A DNA stretch of 64,000 bases from Streptomyces atroolivaceus (GCF_000717025.1 NZ_JNXG01000017.1:248001-312000), one strand, 5' to 3'; positions 32,110 through 42,353 are shown, counted from the stretch's first letter. The notes: generated by a model from the letters alone, not told the origin. A program made the numbers and translations.

Positions 32110-33471
32110 TCACATGCCCGCGATCAGCTTCTCCACCCGGTCGTCGACGGAACGGAAGGGGTCCTTGCACAGCACGGTGCGCTGCGCCTGGTCGTTGAGC
32201 TTGAGGTGGACCCAGTCGACGGTGAAGTCCCGTCGCTGTTCCTGGGCCCGGCGGATGAAGTCGCCGCGCAGCCGCGCCCTGGTCGTCTGCGGGGGCACGG
32301 ACTTGCCCTCGAAGATCTTCAGGTCGTTGCAGATCCGGGCGGCCTGGCCCTTGCGCTCCAGGAGGTAGTAGAGCCCACGCCGCCGGTGGATGTCGTGGTA
32401 GGCGAGGTCTATCTGAGCGACCCTCGGATTCGACATGGTCATGTTGTGCTTCGCCCGGTACCGCTCGATGAGCTTGTACTTCATGACCCAGTCGATCTCG
32501 GTGCCGATCCGGTCGAGGTCCTCGGCCTCGACGGCGTCCAGCGTGCGGCCCCACAGCTCGAGGACCTGGTCGGTGACGCCGGTGCGGATACCGCGGCGTT
32601 CGACGAAGTCGACCGCCTTCTCGTAGTACTCGCGCTGGACCTCGATGGCCGATGCCTCGCGGCCGCTGGCCAGGCGCACCTTGCGCTGCCCCGTGATGTC
32701 GTGACTGACCTCGCGGATGGCCCGGATCGGGTTCTCCAGGGTCAGGTCTCGCATCACCGTGCCGGCCTCGATCATGCGCAGCACGAGGTCGGTGGCGCCG
32801 ACCTTGAGGAGCATGGTCGTCTCGGACATGTTGGAGTCGCCGACGATGACGTGGAGACGGCGGTACCGCTCCGCGTCGGCGTGCGGCTCGTCCCGGGTGT
32901 TGATGATCGGGCGGGAGCGCGTCGTCGCGGAACTGACGCCCTCCCAGATGTGCTCCGCCCGCTGGCTGACGCAGTAGACGGCTCCGCGCGGCGTCTGCAG
33001 CACCTTGCCGGCACCGCAGATCAGCTGACGGGTGACGAGGAACGGAATGAGGATGTCCGCGAGCCGGGAGAATTCTCCGTGCCGTGCCACGAGGTAGTTC
33101 TCGTGACACCCGTAGGAGTTTCCAGCCGAGTCGGTGTTGTTCTTGAAGAGATAGACGTCGCCCGCGATTCCCTCCTCGTGCAGGCGGCGTTCGGCGTCGA
33201 CGAGCAGACCTTCCAGAATGCGCTCGCCCGCCTTGTCGTGCGTGACCAGTTCGGTCACGTTGTCGCATTCGGGTGTCGCGTATTCCGGATGCGATCCCAC
33301 GTCGAGGTACAGGCGGGCGCCGTTCCGCAGGAAGACATTGCTGCTGCGGCCCCATGACACAACACGGCGGAAGAGGTAGCGCGCCACTTCGTCAGGTGAC
33401 AGTCGGCGCTGTCCCCTGAACGTGCACGTGACGCCGTACTCGTTCTCCAGCCCGAAAATGCGGCGGTCCAT
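32110..33471 (-). CDS. pafA: Pup-protein ligase PafA
   Basis: Joins the C-terminal Glu of Pup to target lysines, using ATP, marking proteins for the proteasome. The 453-residue protein is in the carboxylate-amine ligase family: [13 protein letters not shown] carries the metal/ATP Glu, [13 protein letters not shown] the catalytic Asp, and [19 protein letters not shown] the conserved nucleotide-binding stretch. ATG 33471 lies only 9 bases after an MFS gene with no strong ribosome site, so a separate promoter inside that gene may exist. It is separated from the pup-dop genes by the MFS/LacI pair and prcBA. Confidence 0.93.
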   Translation of the reverse strand: MDRRIFGLENEYGVTCTFRGQRRLSPDEVARYLFRRVVSWGRSSNVFLRNGARLYLDVGSHPEYATPECDNVTELVTHDKAGERILEGLLVDAERRLHEEGIAGDVYLFKNNTDSAGNSYGCHENYLVARHGEFSRLADILIPFLVTRQLICGAGKVLQTPRGAVYCVSQRAEHIWEGVSSATTRSRPIINTRDEPHADAERYRRLHVIVGDSNMSETTMLLKVGATDLVLRMIEAGTVMRDLTLENPIRAIREVSHDITGQRKVRLASGREASAIEVQREYYEKAVDFVERRGIRTGVTDQVLELWGRTLDAVEAEDLDRIGTEIDWVMKYKLIERYRAKHNMTMSNPRVAQIDLAYHDIHRRRGLYYLLERKGQAARICNDLKIFEGKSVPPQTTRARLRGDFIRRAQEQRRDFTVDWVHLKLNDQAQRTVLCKDPFRSVDDRVEKLIAGM

Positions 33472-33480
33472 GACTGAACA

Positions 33481-34740
33481 TTACGCCTTATGGCCTGAGC
33501 TGAAACCGGGTTCGGCAGCACCGTTTCGATCATTTTCCGAACCGGCCACAACCGTGGGCGCGCGCCCGGGATCTGCGAGGACCCTTCCGGTGGCCAGCAG
33601 AACCAGCAGCGCCGCCACTCCGCCGGCCCCCGCGACGGCGAAACTCCACGCCGTCCCGCCGATCTCGACGGCCGGACCCGCGACCGCCGTTCCGGCCGCC
33701 GCGCCCACCCCGAAGGTCGTCACGAGCCAGGAGAACGCCTCGGTCACCGTGCCCCGCGGCGCGTGCCGGTCCACCACGATGAACGAGCAGGCGATCGCCG
33801 GGGCCAGGAAGACCCCGGCGAGTGCCGCCAGCGCGGTCATCGCGGGCACACCGGGCGTCAGCATCAGCGGCAGGTAGCCCAGGGCCAGCAGCGCGACGAT
33901 GACCCGCAGCCTGCGCTCGGGCTCCCCGGCCCACTGCCGCGCCCCGTACACCGCCCCGCCGATCAGCGCGCCGAAGCCGAGCGCGGCCATCAGCCAGCCG
34001 TACACGGACTCCCGGCCGTGGTCGTCGGCGTACGCGACACCGGCCACGGTGATCGAGCCGAGCGCGACGCCGACGAAGAAGAAGGCGCCCAGCAGGGCGA
34101 GCAGCCCCGGCGAGCGCAGGGCGCCGAGCCAGTGCGCCTCGCGCGGCGCCGAGCGCCAGGCCCGGGAGGGTTCCGACATGACGACGGACAGCGCTCCCAG
34201 CACTCCGATGGCGTTGATGACCAGGAGCGCGGCGGCCGGCGACCAGAGCGAGACCAGGACCGTCACGAGGAGCGGCCCCACGGTGAACATGATCTCCTGG
34301 GCCACCGCGTCCATGGCGTACGCGCGGTGCACCCGGTCCTCCCGGCCCAGGACCGTCGGCCACAGGGCGCGCAGGCCGCCCTCCAGCGGGGGCGTGAACA
34401 CACCGGCGACGACCACCGCCGCGTACGCGGCCGGGAGGGAGCCGAGGCCCGTCAGGGCGAGCAGGGCCATGCCGAGCGCGGAGACGACCGCCGCGGGCAG
34501 CTGGACACGCGGCTGGCCGTACAGGTCGACGGCCCGGCCCAGCAGGGGCTGACCCACCGCCGTGGCCAGGCCGTACGCCGCCGCGAGGGCGCCGGCCAGC
34601 GTGTAGCTGCCGCCCTCCGCACGGGTGAAGAGGACGATCGCGATGTGGGCGGTGCCGTTCGGCAGCCGTCCCACCAGCGTCCCCGCCAGCAGCCGGGCGG
34701 CGTGCCGCGCCCGGAGGACGTCCAGATATCCCGCGGCCAT
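33481..34740 (-). CDS. MFS transporter
   Basis: A 419-residue major facilitator protein with about twelve helices, including VVDRHAPRGTVTEAFSWLVT in the second half, a sequence typical of actinobacterial drug-efflux-like MFS members. The N-terminal helix begins after MAAGYLDVLRARHAARLLAG. ATG 34740 is in the gap with a divergent LacI regulator that has a dyad in front of it. It probably exports a sugar-like or antibiotic compound, but the substrate cannot be read. It sits in front of pafA by 9 bases and may share its transcript. Confidence 0.83.
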   Translation of the reverse strand: MAAGYLDVLRARHAARLLAGTLVGRLPNGTAHIAIVLFTRAEGGSYTLAGALAAAYGLATAVGQPLLGRAVDLYGQPRVQLPAAVVSALGMALLALTGLGSLPAAYAAVVVAGVFTPPLEGGLRALWPTVLGREDRVHRAYAMDAVAQEIMFTVGPLLVTVLVSLWSPAAALLVINAIGVLGALSVVMSEPSRAWRSAPREAHWLGALRSPGLLALLGAFFFVGVALGSITVAGVAYADDHGRESVYGWLMAALGFGALIGGAVYGARQWAGEPERRLRVIVALLALGYLPLMLTPGVPAMTALAALAGVFLAPAIACSFIVVDRHAPRGTVTEAFSWLVTTFGVGAAAGTAVAGPAVEIGGTAWSFAVAGAGGVAALLVLLATGRVLADPGRAPTVVAGSENDRNGAAEPGFSSGHKA

Positions 34741-34781
34741 GTCCGCCCCTCTCCCCCGACGGCGTCACAGCCTCGAGGTTT

Positions 34782-34808
34782 TACGTATAACGTCGGCATT
34801 CATACGTA
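34782..34808. promoter_or_regulatory. Candidate LacI-family operator (TACGTAT-N13-ATACGTA)
   Basis: Exact 7-base inverted arms whose centres are 20 bp apart lie midway between the divergent MFS and LacI start codons. The site is suited to a dimeric regulator binding both half-sites on one face of the helix. Confidence 0.55.
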
Positions 34809-34869
34809 CCATGTGGGCATCCCGGGAGTCCATCCCGACGCAGCCGACCATCGCAGCACGGAGGCACGA

Positions 34870-35898
34870 GTGAGCAGCGCGCAGCAGCCCGCCCCGCCCC
34901 GGCCCACCAGCCGTGACGTGGCACGGGCCGCCGGCGTCTCACAGGCCACGGTCTCGCTCGTGCTCGGCGACAAATGGCGGGGCCGGGTGTCGGCGGCGAC
35001 CGCCGAGCGGGTCCGTGGCACCGCCCGGGACCTCGGCTACCGGCCGAATCTCGCCGCACGCAGTCTCCGGCTGGGCCGCACGCGCACCGCCCTCCTCGTC
35101 GTTCCCGCGCTCACCAACGAATTCTTCGCCCGGGTGTACACCGGCGCCGCGGCCGTCGCCGCCGAGCACGACTTCGGCGTGGTCCTCTACCCGTCCCCCG
35201 ACGGCACCGGCCCTGCCAGGGATCCGTTCGCCTCGGCGCGCGCGGCCCTCGACGGGGTGATCGCGTCGTCGATGGCGGCCGACGCCCTGGGAGCGCTGCG
35301 GGGCGCGGACCTTCCGCTGGTGATGCTGGACAGCGATCCGGAGGACCACGGCGCCGCGGCACGCGTGAACCTCGACATCGCGGACGGCATGCGTCAGGTG
35401 GCGGCCCACCTGCTGGGACTCGGCCACCGCCGGATCGTGCATCTCGCGTCCGCCGTGGACACCTGGACCTTCGCGGTGCGCGCCCGGGCGCTGCGGGAGG
35501 CGGTGCGGGACGTCCCGGGCGCCGCGCTGCTCACGGTGGCCTCGCCCCTGGACGTACGGGCCGGGCGCGAGGTGGCCGAGACGGTCCTGGCTTCCTCCGG
35601 CCCCCCGCCCACGGCCATCGTCTGTGACGACGACATCCTGGCCGCCGGCGCCTGCAAGGCCGTGCGCAGACGGGGGCTGCGGGTGCCCGAGGACATCTCC
35701 GTGACCGGCTTCGACGACCTGGCGCTCGCCACAGCGGTGGAACCGGAGCTCACCACCGTGCGCCTCCCGGCGGAACAGGTGGGCGAGCGGGGCATGAGGG
35801 CGCTGCTGGACGTCCTGGCGGGCCGCCCCGCGGCCCACCACGACCTCGCGGTCGGCCTGGTGGTACGCGGCTCCACCGCTCCGCCGCCCGCCGCGTGA
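34870..35898 (+). CDS. LacI-family transcriptional regulator
   Basis: A 342-residue regulator with the LacI HTH at the N-terminus (SRDVARAAGVSQATVSLVL) and hinge RPNLAARSLRLGRT, followed by a sugar-binding-protein-like effector domain ending in ISVTGFDDLALATAVEPELTT and VRLPAEQVGERGMRALLD. GTG 34870 has GGAGG 6 bases upstream. It is divergent from an MFS transporter and shares with it a perfect dyad, so local control of that exporter is likely. The ligand is unknown. Confidence 0.87.
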   Translation: MSSAQQPAPPRPTSRDVARAAGVSQATVSLVLGDKWRGRVSAATAERVRGTARDLGYRPNLAARSLRLGRTRTALLVVPALTNEFFARVYTGAAAVAAEHDFGVVLYPSPDGTGPARDPFASARAALDGVIASSMAADALGALRGADLPLVMLDSDPEDHGAAARVNLDIADGMRQVAAHLLGLGHRRIVHLASAVDTWTFAVRARALREAVRDVPGAALLTVASPLDVRAGREVAETVLASSGPPPTAIVCDDDILAAGACKAVRRRGLRVPEDISVTGFDDLALATAVEPELTTVRLPAEQVGERGMRALLDVLAGRPAAHHDLAVGLVVRGSTAPPPAA

Positions 35899-35940
35899 CA
35901 GAGCCCTCCGGCCACCGCACGCGGCGGCCGGAGGGCTCTG
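35899..35940. terminator. Bidirectional terminator between LacI and prcA genes
   Basis: 15-base perfect arms (35899-35913 and 35926-35940, CAGAGCCCTCCGGCC and its complement) in the gap between convergent genes. Confidence 0.85.
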
Positions 35941-35962
35941 TCCGGAACTGTTCCGGAACGGA

Positions 35963-36802
35963 CTACTTCTCCGTGGTCTCGTCCGAACCCTCGGCGGGGC
36001 CGTCCGCACCCTTCGCGGGGGTGTCGGTACCGGCAGCCGGGGTGCTGTCGCCTTCCGGCTCCTCCGTGTCGGACGGAGCGTCCGTCGGGGTGGCCCCGGC
36101 ACCGTCCGCGTCCAGCAGCCTCGTCAGCTGGCGGCCGACGATCCGCTTGAACTTGCGCTGCTGCGGCCTCGTGCGGTCCAGGACCGCGACCTCCAGCCGC
36201 TCGGCGGGGATCTCCCGCTCATTGCCGTTGGCCTCGCGGGACAGGGCCTGCACGGCCAGCTTCAACGCCTCGGCCAGCGACATCCCGTCGCGGTGGCGCT
36301 GGTCCAGGAAGCTGCTGATCTGCTCGGCGTTGCCACCGACCGCGACCGAGCCGTGCTCGTCCACGATCGAGCCGTCGTGCGGGAGCCGGTAGATCTGGTC
36401 GCCCTCGGGCCCGGCACCGACCTCGGCGACCACCAGCTCCACCTCGTACGGCTTCTCGGCCGCACTGGAGAAGATGGTGCCCAGCGTCTGCGCGTAGACG
36501 TTGGCCAGCCCACGGGCCGTCACGTCGTCACGGTCGTAGGTGTATCCCCGCAGATCCGCGTAGCGGACCCCGCCGATGCGGAGGTTCTCGTACTCGTTGT
36601 ACTTGCCGGCGGCGGCGAAGCCGATCCGGTCGTAGATCTCGCTGAACTTGTGCAGCGCGCGGGACGGGTTCTCGCCGACGAACACAATGCCGTCGGCGTA
36701 CTGCAGCACAACCAGGCTGCGACCACGGGCGATGCCCTTCCGGGCGTATTCCGCCCGGTCGGCCATGGCCTGCTGGGGTGAGACATAGAACGGCGTCGAC
36801 AC
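35963..36802 (-). CDS. prcA: Proteasome alpha subunit PrcA
   Basis: Builds the outer gating rings of the 20S proteasome. The 279-residue protein begins [28 protein letters not shown], the alpha-specific N-terminal gate and helix, then the Ntn fold with [21 protein letters not shown]. The Asp/Glu/Ser-rich tail from about residue 235 ([20 protein letters not shown] onward) is long and disordered. GTG 36802 is the start; the ribosome site AAGGGA is rather far (about 10 bases). It lies 55 bases after prcB in one transcript. Confidence 0.94.
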   Translation of the reverse strand: MSTPFYVSPQQAMADRAEYARKGIARGRSLVVLQYADGIVFVGENPSRALHKFSEIYDRIGFAAAGKYNEYENLRIGGVRYADLRGYTYDRDDVTARGLANVYAQTLGTIFSSAAEKPYEVELVVAEVGAGPEGDQIYRLPHDGSIVDEHGSVAVGGNAEQISSFLDQRHRDGMSLAEALKLAVQALSREANGNEREIPAERLEVAVLDRTRPQQRKFKRIVGRQLTRLLDADGAGATPTDAPSDTEEPEGDSTPAAGTDTPAKGADGPAEGSDETTEK

Positions 36803-36857
36803 CGGCTATCCGTCCCTTTCTGTCAGTGACGAGTGCATCGGAGAAGCATCGGGCCGG

Positions 36858-37703
36858 TCAGAGCAGCGCGGCACGCGGGCCGTCGGGCTGCTCGAGCCGG
36901 CGCTCCAGGATCGCGCGCGCGATCTCCGCGGATTCCGTGTCGTCCAGCCTGCGGAAGCCCTCGTCGGTGATGACGGTGACGATCGGGTAGATCCGGCGGG
37001 CCACGTCCGGGCCACCGGTCGCCGAGTCGTCGTCGGCCGCGTCGTACAACGCCTGCACGACCAGGGTGAGTGTCTGCTCCTCCGTCAGGTCGTCGCGGTA
37101 AAGCTTCTTCATCGACCCCCGCGCGAAGACGGACCCGGAGCCGGTGGCCGCGTAGCCGCGCTCCTCGGAACGGCCGCCGGTGACGTCGTACGAGAAGATC
37201 CGGCCCTTCTCACGGTCGACGTCGTACCCGGCGAACAGCGGGACGACCGCCAGGCCCTGCATGGCCATCGCCAGGTTGCTGCGGATCATGGTGGAGAGCC
37301 GGTTGGCCTTGCCCTCCAGGGAGAGCGTGGCGCCCTCGACCTTCTCGAAGTGCTCCAGCTCCAGCTGGAACAGCTTGACCATCTCCACGGCGAGACCCGC
37401 CGTGCCGGCGATCCCCACCGCGGAGTACTCGTCGGCCGGGAACACCTTCTCGATGTCGCGCTGCGCGATCATGTTCCCCATGGTCGCCCGCCGGTCACCG
37501 GCCAGCACCACTCCCCCGGGGAACGAGGCCGCGACGATGGTCGTGCCGTGCGGCGCCTCGATGGCACCCTGCAGCGGCGGCAGGCTGCGGTTGCCGGGAA
37601 GGATCTCGGGTGAGTGGTCGGACAGGAAGTCCATGAACGAGGACGAACCCGGCGTCAGGAAGGCAGCTGGTAGACGCCCGGTGCTACGAGTGTTGGCTTC
37701 CAC
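36858..37703 (-). CDS. prcB: Proteasome beta subunit PrcB
   Basis: Catalytic subunit of the 20S core. The 281-residue precursor carries a 53-residue propeptide ending IEAPHG; autocatalytic cleavage exposes Thr54 ([13 protein letters not shown]), the nucleophile, with Asp and Lys of [11 protein letters not shown] completing the site. GTG 37703 has GGAGGG 6 bases upstream. Its first 49 bases overlap an unrelated frame remnant upstream. Transcribed with prcA, and probably with pup, although a strong hairpin lies between pup and prcB. Confidence 0.94.
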   Translation of the reverse strand: MEANTRSTGRLPAAFLTPGSSSFMDFLSDHSPEILPGNRSLPPLQGAIEAPHGTTIVAASFPGGVVLAGDRRATMGNMIAQRDIEKVFPADEYSAVGIAGTAGLAVEMVKLFQLELEHFEKVEGATLSLEGKANRLSTMIRSNLAMAMQGLAVVPLFAGYDVDREKGRIFSYDVTGGRSEERGYAATGSGSVFARGSMKKLYRDDLTEEQTLTLVVQALYDAADDDSATGGPDVARRIYPIVTVITDEGFRRLDDTESAEIARAILERRLEQPDGPRAALL

Positions 37704-37850
37704 GCGTTTCCCTCCAGGTATGCGATGGCCCTGCGCAAGGAGTCAGGATCATCCCCCAACTTGCCGATGGCCGGATTGCAGTTGCAGCAGTACGCCACGG
37801 ACCCTACCCGCCCGGTGGCGGTGATCAACATGATCCCGGGTGGGGAAGCA
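37655..37850 (-). pseudogene. Frameshifted C-terminal remnant of an endonuclease VII-like gene
   Basis: Two adjacent minus-strand frames together recreate an endonuclease VII-type end: one holds RDHVDHRHRAGRVRGV (HxxH metal motif), the other [18 protein letters not shown] then an ending [25 protein letters not shown], here trimmed. Joining them needs loss of one base or gain of two near 37790. The N-terminal part of the family is missing; the frame instead runs through a hairpin and the end of pup. The distal frame from ATG 37831 could still encode 58 residues and overlaps prcB by 49 bases. Confidence 0.55.
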
Positions 37851-37893
37851 CTTCCGTGGGATGCCCCTGAGTGGGCGGGGCATCCCACGGAAG
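37851..37893. terminator. Perfect 17-bp hairpin between pup and prcB
   Basis: Arms 37851-37867 and 37877-37893 are exact complements with a 9-base loop. No T-run follows directly on the minus strand. It lies 57 bases after the pup stop and about 150 bases before prcB, so it could be a terminator, attenuator or mRNA-processing stem that sets pup:proteasome ratios. Confidence 0.6.
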
Positions 37894-37950
37894 GCGCCGT
37901 GCCGACGGCGCGAGCTCGCCGACGAACGGTCCGGACCGGATCTCCGGCTG

Positions 37951-38169
37951 TTACTCGCCGCCTTTTTGCACGAACGAACGAACGAAGTCCTCGGCATTGG
38001 ACTCGAGTACGTCGTCGATCTCGTCGAGGACGTCGTCGACGTCCTCGCTGAGCTTCTCCTGGCGCTCCGCGAGGTCCTCGGACGCCTGCGCTTCCTGCGC
38101 CTGCTCCTCGGTCTCCTCGGTGGAACGTGTCGCCTTCTGCTGTCCGCCGCCGGTGTCCTTGGTCGCCAT
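37951..38169 (-). CDS. pup: Prokaryotic ubiquitin-like protein Pup
   Basis: Post-translational degradation tag attached to lysines by PafA. The 72-residue disordered protein starts MATKDTGGGQQKATRST and has the helical ARC-binding region (LAERQEKLSEDVDDVLDEID) and the C-terminal SFVQKGGE. It already ends in Glu, so Dop deamidation is not needed to activate it. ATG 38169 follows GGTGAG; a GTG 9 bases earlier is also in frame. Located between dop and the prcB region. Confidence 0.96.
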   Translation of the reverse strand: MATKDTGGGQQKATRSTEETEEQAQEAQASEDLAERQEKLSEDVDDVLDEIDDVLESNAEDFVRSFVQKGGE

Positions 38170-38289
38170 GTAGCTCACCCCGCTCGGTTCGAAGCACTTG
38201 ATCAGACCCTACCTACGGGGTCCGACATTGGCCCGGTACTTTCCTCAACGTCCGGAGGTCATCTGATTGATTCCCAGCCGGAGGCCCTT

Positions 38290-39801
38290 TCAGCCCCCCG
38301 TCAGCGTCCGGACCAGCTCTTCCGCGGTGCGACACCGGTCCAGGAGTTCCTTGACGTGCTCACGTGTACCGCGCAGCGGTTCCATCGTGGGCACCCGTTG
38401 CAGCGAGTCACGATCGGGCAGATCGAAGATGACCGAGTCCCAGGAGGCCGCGGCGACGTCGTCCGCGTACTGCTCCAGGCACCGGCCCCGGAAGTAGGCC
38501 CTGGTGTCCTCGGGAGGCTTCGTACGGGCCCGCTCGACATCGCTCTCGTCGAGCAGCCGCTTGATCTTCCCCCGGGCGGCCAGACGGTTGTACAGGCCCT
38601 TGTCGGCCCGTACGTCGGCGTACTGGAGGTCCACCAGGTGCAGGCGTGGGGCGTCCCAGTCCAGGCCGTCCCTGCGCCGGTAGCCCTCCATGAGCTCCCG
38701 CTTGGCGATCCAGTCCAGCTCGCCCGACAGGCTCATCGGGTCGTTCTCCAGGCGGTTGAGGGTGTCCTCCCAGCGGGCCAGGACATCCTTGGTCTGCTCG
38801 TCGGCGTCGGCCCCGTACCGCTCCTCGACGTACTTGCGGGCCAGCTCGAAGTACTCCATCTGCAGCTGCACGGCGGTGAGCGTCCGGCCGCTACGGAGCG
38901 TGACCAGCTGCTTCAGTGTCGGGTCGTGCGAGACCTGGTGCAGCGTGCGGACCGGCTGGTCGACCGCAAGGTCGACCTTGATGAAACCGTCCTCGATCAT
39001 GGCCAGGACCAGCGAGGTGGTGCCGAGCTTCAGATACGTCGAGATCTCGGAAAGGTTGGCGTCGCCGATGATCACGTGCAGCCTGCGGTACTTCTCGGCG
39101 TCGGAGTGCGGTTCGTCGCGGGTGTTGATGATGGGGCGCTTGAGCGTGGTCTCCAGGCCGACCTCGACCTCGAAGTAGTCGGCCCGCTGACTGATCTGGA
39201 AGCCGTGCTCGTGGCCGTCCTGCCCGATGCCGACCCGGCCGGCGCCGGTGACGACCTGGCGGGAGACGAAGAACGGGGTCAGATGGCGCACGATGTCCGA
39301 GAAGGGGGTCTCCCTCTTCATCAGGTAGTTCTCGTGCGTGCCGTAGGACGCGCCCTTGTTGTCGGTGTTGTTCTTGTAGAGATGGATCGGCTGGGCCCCC
39401 GGGATGGCGGCGGCCCGTTCGGCCGCTTCCGCCATCACCCGTTCGCCGGCCTTGTCCCAGAGCACCGCGTCGAGCGGATTGGTGATCTCCGGTGAGCTGT
39501 ACTCGGGGTGCGCGTGGTCGACGTACAGCCGTGCTCCGTTGGTGAGGATGACATTGGCCAGGCCGATGTCCTCGTCGGTGAGCTGGCTGGAGTCCGCGGT
39601 CTCACGGGCGAGGTCGAAGCCTCGCGCGTCGCGCAGCGGATTCTCCTCCTCGAAGTCCCAGCGGGCGCGGCGCGCCCGGTGCATCGCCGCCGCGTAGGCG
39701 TTGACGATCTGGGACGAGGTGAGCATGGCATTGGCGTTGGGTTGACCGGGGACGGAGATCCCGTACTCCGTCTCGATGCCCATCACTCGCCGTACGGTCA
39801 T
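38290..39801 (-). CDS. dop: Depupylase/deamidase Dop
   Basis: Removes Pup from targets (and deamidates Pup-Gln where present). The 503-residue PafA paralogue has [13 protein letters not shown] with the conserved Glu, [13 protein letters not shown] with the catalytic Asp, the [21 protein letters not shown] insertion typical of Dop versus PafA, and [20 protein letters not shown]. In this organism Pup ends in Glu, so depupylation is the main expected job. Pup follows after about 120 bases; arc lies upstream beyond a terminator hairpin. Confidence 0.95.
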   Translation of the reverse strand: MTVRRVMGIETEYGISVPGQPNANAMLTSSQIVNAYAAAMHRARRARWDFEEENPLRDARGFDLARETADSSQLTDEDIGLANVILTNGARLYVDHAHPEYSSPEITNPLDAVLWDKAGERVMAEAAERAAAIPGAQPIHLYKNNTDNKGASYGTHENYLMKRETPFSDIVRHLTPFFVSRQVVTGAGRVGIGQDGHEHGFQISQRADYFEVEVGLETTLKRPIINTRDEPHSDAEKYRRLHVIIGDANLSEISTYLKLGTTSLVLAMIEDGFIKVDLAVDQPVRTLHQVSHDPTLKQLVTLRSGRTLTAVQLQMEYFELARKYVEERYGADADEQTKDVLARWEDTLNRLENDPMSLSGELDWIAKRELMEGYRRRDGLDWDAPRLHLVDLQYADVRADKGLYNRLAARGKIKRLLDESDVERARTKPPEDTRAYFRGRCLEQYADDVAAASWDSVIFDLPDRDSLQRVPTMEPLRGTREHVKELLDRCRTAEELVRTLTGG

Positions 39802-39987
39802 GCGGCCCTCCTTGCCCGGCGGCGCTCCCGTCCGGGAACGGCGCTCAAGTACCGCTGCTGGTCCGCGGTGCCCGTCCCCGCACTGCGCGACTCGGCGGTA
39901 CGGCAGAGCCTAGAGCGCCTCTGCGCCGGTGGGGAGATCAATTGCGTCATTGTTCGGGTGTGGCCGGAGCTGCCGGGAAAACGGCCC

Positions 39988-40019
39988 GGCTGCGGATACC
40001 CTGCCGGGCATCCGCAGCC
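39988..40019. terminator. Terminator hairpin between arc and dop
   Basis: 10-base perfect arms GGCTGCGGAT / ATCCGCAGCC, 11 bases past the arc stop on the minus strand; a second small stem (GCCGGG/CCCGGC with TTTT in the loop) follows. It suggests that arc is largely a separate transcript from dop-pup. Confidence 0.7.
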
Positions 40020-40029
40020 GGTCTGCGTT

Positions 40030-41796
40030 TTACAGGTACTGTCCGGTATTTGCCACCGTGTCGATGGAACGACCGGTGTCTGCGCCCTGCTTTCCGGTGA
40101 CGAGTGTGCGGATGAACACGATCCGCTCGCCCTTCTTTCCGGAAATCCTCGCCCAGTCGTCCGGGTTGGTGGTGTTGGGCAGGTCCTCGTTCTCCTTGAA
40201 CTCGTCCACGCACGCCTGGAGGAGATGGGAGACGCGCAGGCCCTTCTGGCCCTGCTCGAGGAATGCCTTGATGGCCATTTTCTTTGCCCGGTCCACGATG
40301 TTCTGAATCATCGCTCCGGAGTTGAAGTCCTTGAAGTACAGGACTTCCTTGTCACCGTTGGCGTAGGTGACCTCGAGGAAGCGGTTCTCCTCGGATTCGG
40401 TGTACATCCGCTCCACGACGGACTGGATCATCGCGTGGGCGGCTGCCTCCTTCGAGCCGGTGTGCTCGGCCAGATCGTCCGAGTGCAGCGGCAGCGAAGG
40501 CGTGAGGTACTTCGCGAAGATGTCCTTCGCGGCCTCCGCGTCCGGACGCTCGATCTTGATCTTCACATCGAGGCGGCCGGGCCGAAGGATCGCGGGGTCG
40601 ATCATGTCCTCACGGTTGGAGGCACCGATGACGATGACGTTCTCCAGGCCCTCCACACCGTCGATCTCGGCGAGCAGCTGGGGGACGATGGTGTTCTCCA
40701 CGTCCGAGCTGACACCGGATCCACGGGTGCGGAAGAGGGATTCCATCTCGTCGAAGAAGACGATGACGGGGGTACCCTCGCTCGCCTTCTCCCGGGCACG
40801 CTGGAAGACGAGGCGGATGTGCCGCTCGGTCTCACCGACGTACTTGTTGAGGAGCTCGGGGCCCTTGATGTTGAGGAAGTAGCTCTTCCCCGCGGGCTGT
40901 CCGGTGACCTCGGCGACCTTCTTGGCCAGCGAGTTGGCCACGGCCTTGGCGATGAGCGTCTTGCCGCAGCCGGGAGGGCCGTAGAGCAGGATGCCCTTCG
41001 GCGGACGGAGTTCGTGCTCCTTGAAGAGGTCCGGGTGGAGGTACGGGAGCTCGACCGCGTCGCGGATCAGTTCGATCTGGTCGCCCAGACCGCCGATCTT
41101 GTTGTAGTCGATGTCCGGGACCTCTTCGAGAACGAGCTCCTCGACCTCGCTCTTGGGGACCACTTCGTAGACGTAGCCGGACCTGGGTTCGAGCAGCAGG
41201 GCGTCGCCGGGACGGATGGTGATGTCCAGCAGAGGCTCGGCGAGCCTCACCACCCGTTCCTCGTCGGTGTGCCCGACGACCAGGGCGCGCTCGCCGTCCT
41301 CGAGGATCTCCTTGAGGGTGACGATGTCCCCGGCCCGCTCGAATTCCATGGCCTCGACCACGTTGAGCGCCTCGTTGAGCATGACTTCCTGGCCTCGCCG
41401 GAGGCCCTCGAGCTCGACGCTGGGGCTGACGTTCACCCGGAGCTTGCGGCCCCCGGTGAAGATGTCGCAGGTGTCGTCCTCGTTGGCCTGCAGGAAGACA
41501 CCGAAGCCGGCCGGCGGCTGCGCGAGCCGGTCGACCTCCTCCTTGAGGGCCACGATCTGGTCGCGGGCCTCCCGGAGTGTGTTGGCGAGCCGCTCGTTCT
41601 GCGCGGACACGCCTGCCAGGTTGGTCTGCAACTCGACGATCCGCTCTTCGAGAATCCTCGTATGACGCGGAGAGTCGGCGAGCTTACGTCGCAGGACGGC
41701 GATTTCCTGCTCGAGATAGGCAACCTGGCCGGCTGGGTCTTCTGACCCCCGCCCGGGCCGGATGCCGCGGTTGATGTCGTCGTCGTGGGCTGCCAC
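40030..41796 (-). CDS. arc: Proteasome-associated ATPase ARC (Mpa)
   Basis: Hexameric AAA+ unfoldase that feeds pupylated proteins into the 20S core. The 588-residue protein has an N-terminal coiled coil that binds Pup (about 20-75, [20 protein letters not shown]), tandem OB domains, Walker A GPPGCGKT at about 272-279, Walker [11 protein letters not shown] at about 345, and the C-terminal QYL docking motif for PrcA. GTG 41796 gives the conserved start [10 protein letters not shown], with GAGG 8 bases upstream. Divergent from a ferredoxin gene across 241 bases. Confidence 0.94.
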   Translation of the reverse strand: MAAHDDDINRGIRPGRGSEDPAGQVAYLEQEIAVLRRKLADSPRHTRILEERIVELQTNLAGVSAQNERLANTLREARDQIVALKEEVDRLAQPPAGFGVFLQANEDDTCDIFTGGRKLRVNVSPSVELEGLRRGQEVMLNEALNVVEAMEFERAGDIVTLKEILEDGERALVVGHTDEERVVRLAEPLLDITIRPGDALLLEPRSGYVYEVVPKSEVEELVLEEVPDIDYNKIGGLGDQIELIRDAVELPYLHPDLFKEHELRPPKGILLYGPPGCGKTLIAKAVANSLAKKVAEVTGQPAGKSYFLNIKGPELLNKYVGETERHIRLVFQRAREKASEGTPVIVFFDEMESLFRTRGSGVSSDVENTIVPQLLAEIDGVEGLENVIVIGASNREDMIDPAILRPGRLDVKIKIERPDAEAAKDIFAKYLTPSLPLHSDDLAEHTGSKEAAAHAMIQSVVERMYTESEENRFLEVTYANGDKEVLYFKDFNSGAMIQNIVDRAKKMAIKAFLEQGQKGLRVSHLLQACVDEFKENEDLPNTTNPDDWARISGKKGERIVFIRTLVTGKQGADTGRSIDTVANTGQYL

Positions 41797-42037
41797 GGTC
41801 CTCACCTCCTCCAAGGGGAGCTGGACGCTTCCTGACCCTACCTGGGTGGGTGATGATTGAAACCCCTAGATCACAAAGACCCGGGAGTGTGTCCGATCTT
41901 CACCCTTGCGCCCTCCCTCACGCCAAGGGAATACCCACCCTTCGGCATCGGAAAGCAGCCGGTTGTATCGTCGAAGCGTTCAACACCCGTCAGGGCTGGC
42001 TTCAATTGGTGCAGATACGCAGGGAACGGCAGGACAC

Positions 42038-42349
42038 ATGACCGTGCAGCAGGACGCTCCGGGCGACAGTGACACGCAGGACCTCGAGGTCTGGATCGAC
42101 CAGGACCTCTGTACGGGCGACGGCATCTGCGTGCAGTACGCGCCTGAGGTGTTCGAGCTGGACATCGACGGCCTGGCGTACGTGAAGAGCGGCGAGGACG
42201 AGCTCCTCCAGGAGAAGGGGGCCACCACACCGGTGCCGCTGCCCCTCCTCCAGGACGTCGTGGATTCGGCCAAGGAATGCCCGGGCGACTGTATTCACGT
42301 ACGTCGCGTCTCGGACAACGTGGAAGTCTTCGGGCCGGACGCGGAGTGA
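42038..42349 (+). CDS. Small ferredoxin ([3Fe-4S]/[4Fe-4S] type)
   Basis: Electron carrier of 103 residues with Cys25-x5-Cys31 and Cys81-x3-Cys85 (CTGDGIC and CPGDC), the P450-type single-cluster ferredoxin pattern where Cys25, Cys31 and Cys81 suffice for a 3Fe-4S cluster. An acidic N-terminal tail precedes the fold. ATG 42038 is preceded by a modest ribosome site (GGGAACGGCAGG). No cytochrome P450 is adjacent; the partner enzyme is unknown. Divergent from arc and convergent with a secreted-protein gene. Confidence 0.87.
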   Translation: MTVQQDAPGDSDTQDLEVWIDQDLCTGDGICVQYAPEVFELDIDGLAYVKSGEDELLQEKGATTPVPLPLLQDVVDSAKECPGDCIHVRRVSDNVEVFGPDAE

Positions 42350-42353
42350 CGGC

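Noticed and set aside
37951..38197. Long frame running across pup into the endonuclease remnant as one protein
   Set aside because: It reads through pup in a different frame with Arg-rich content; only its last part carries family-like residues.
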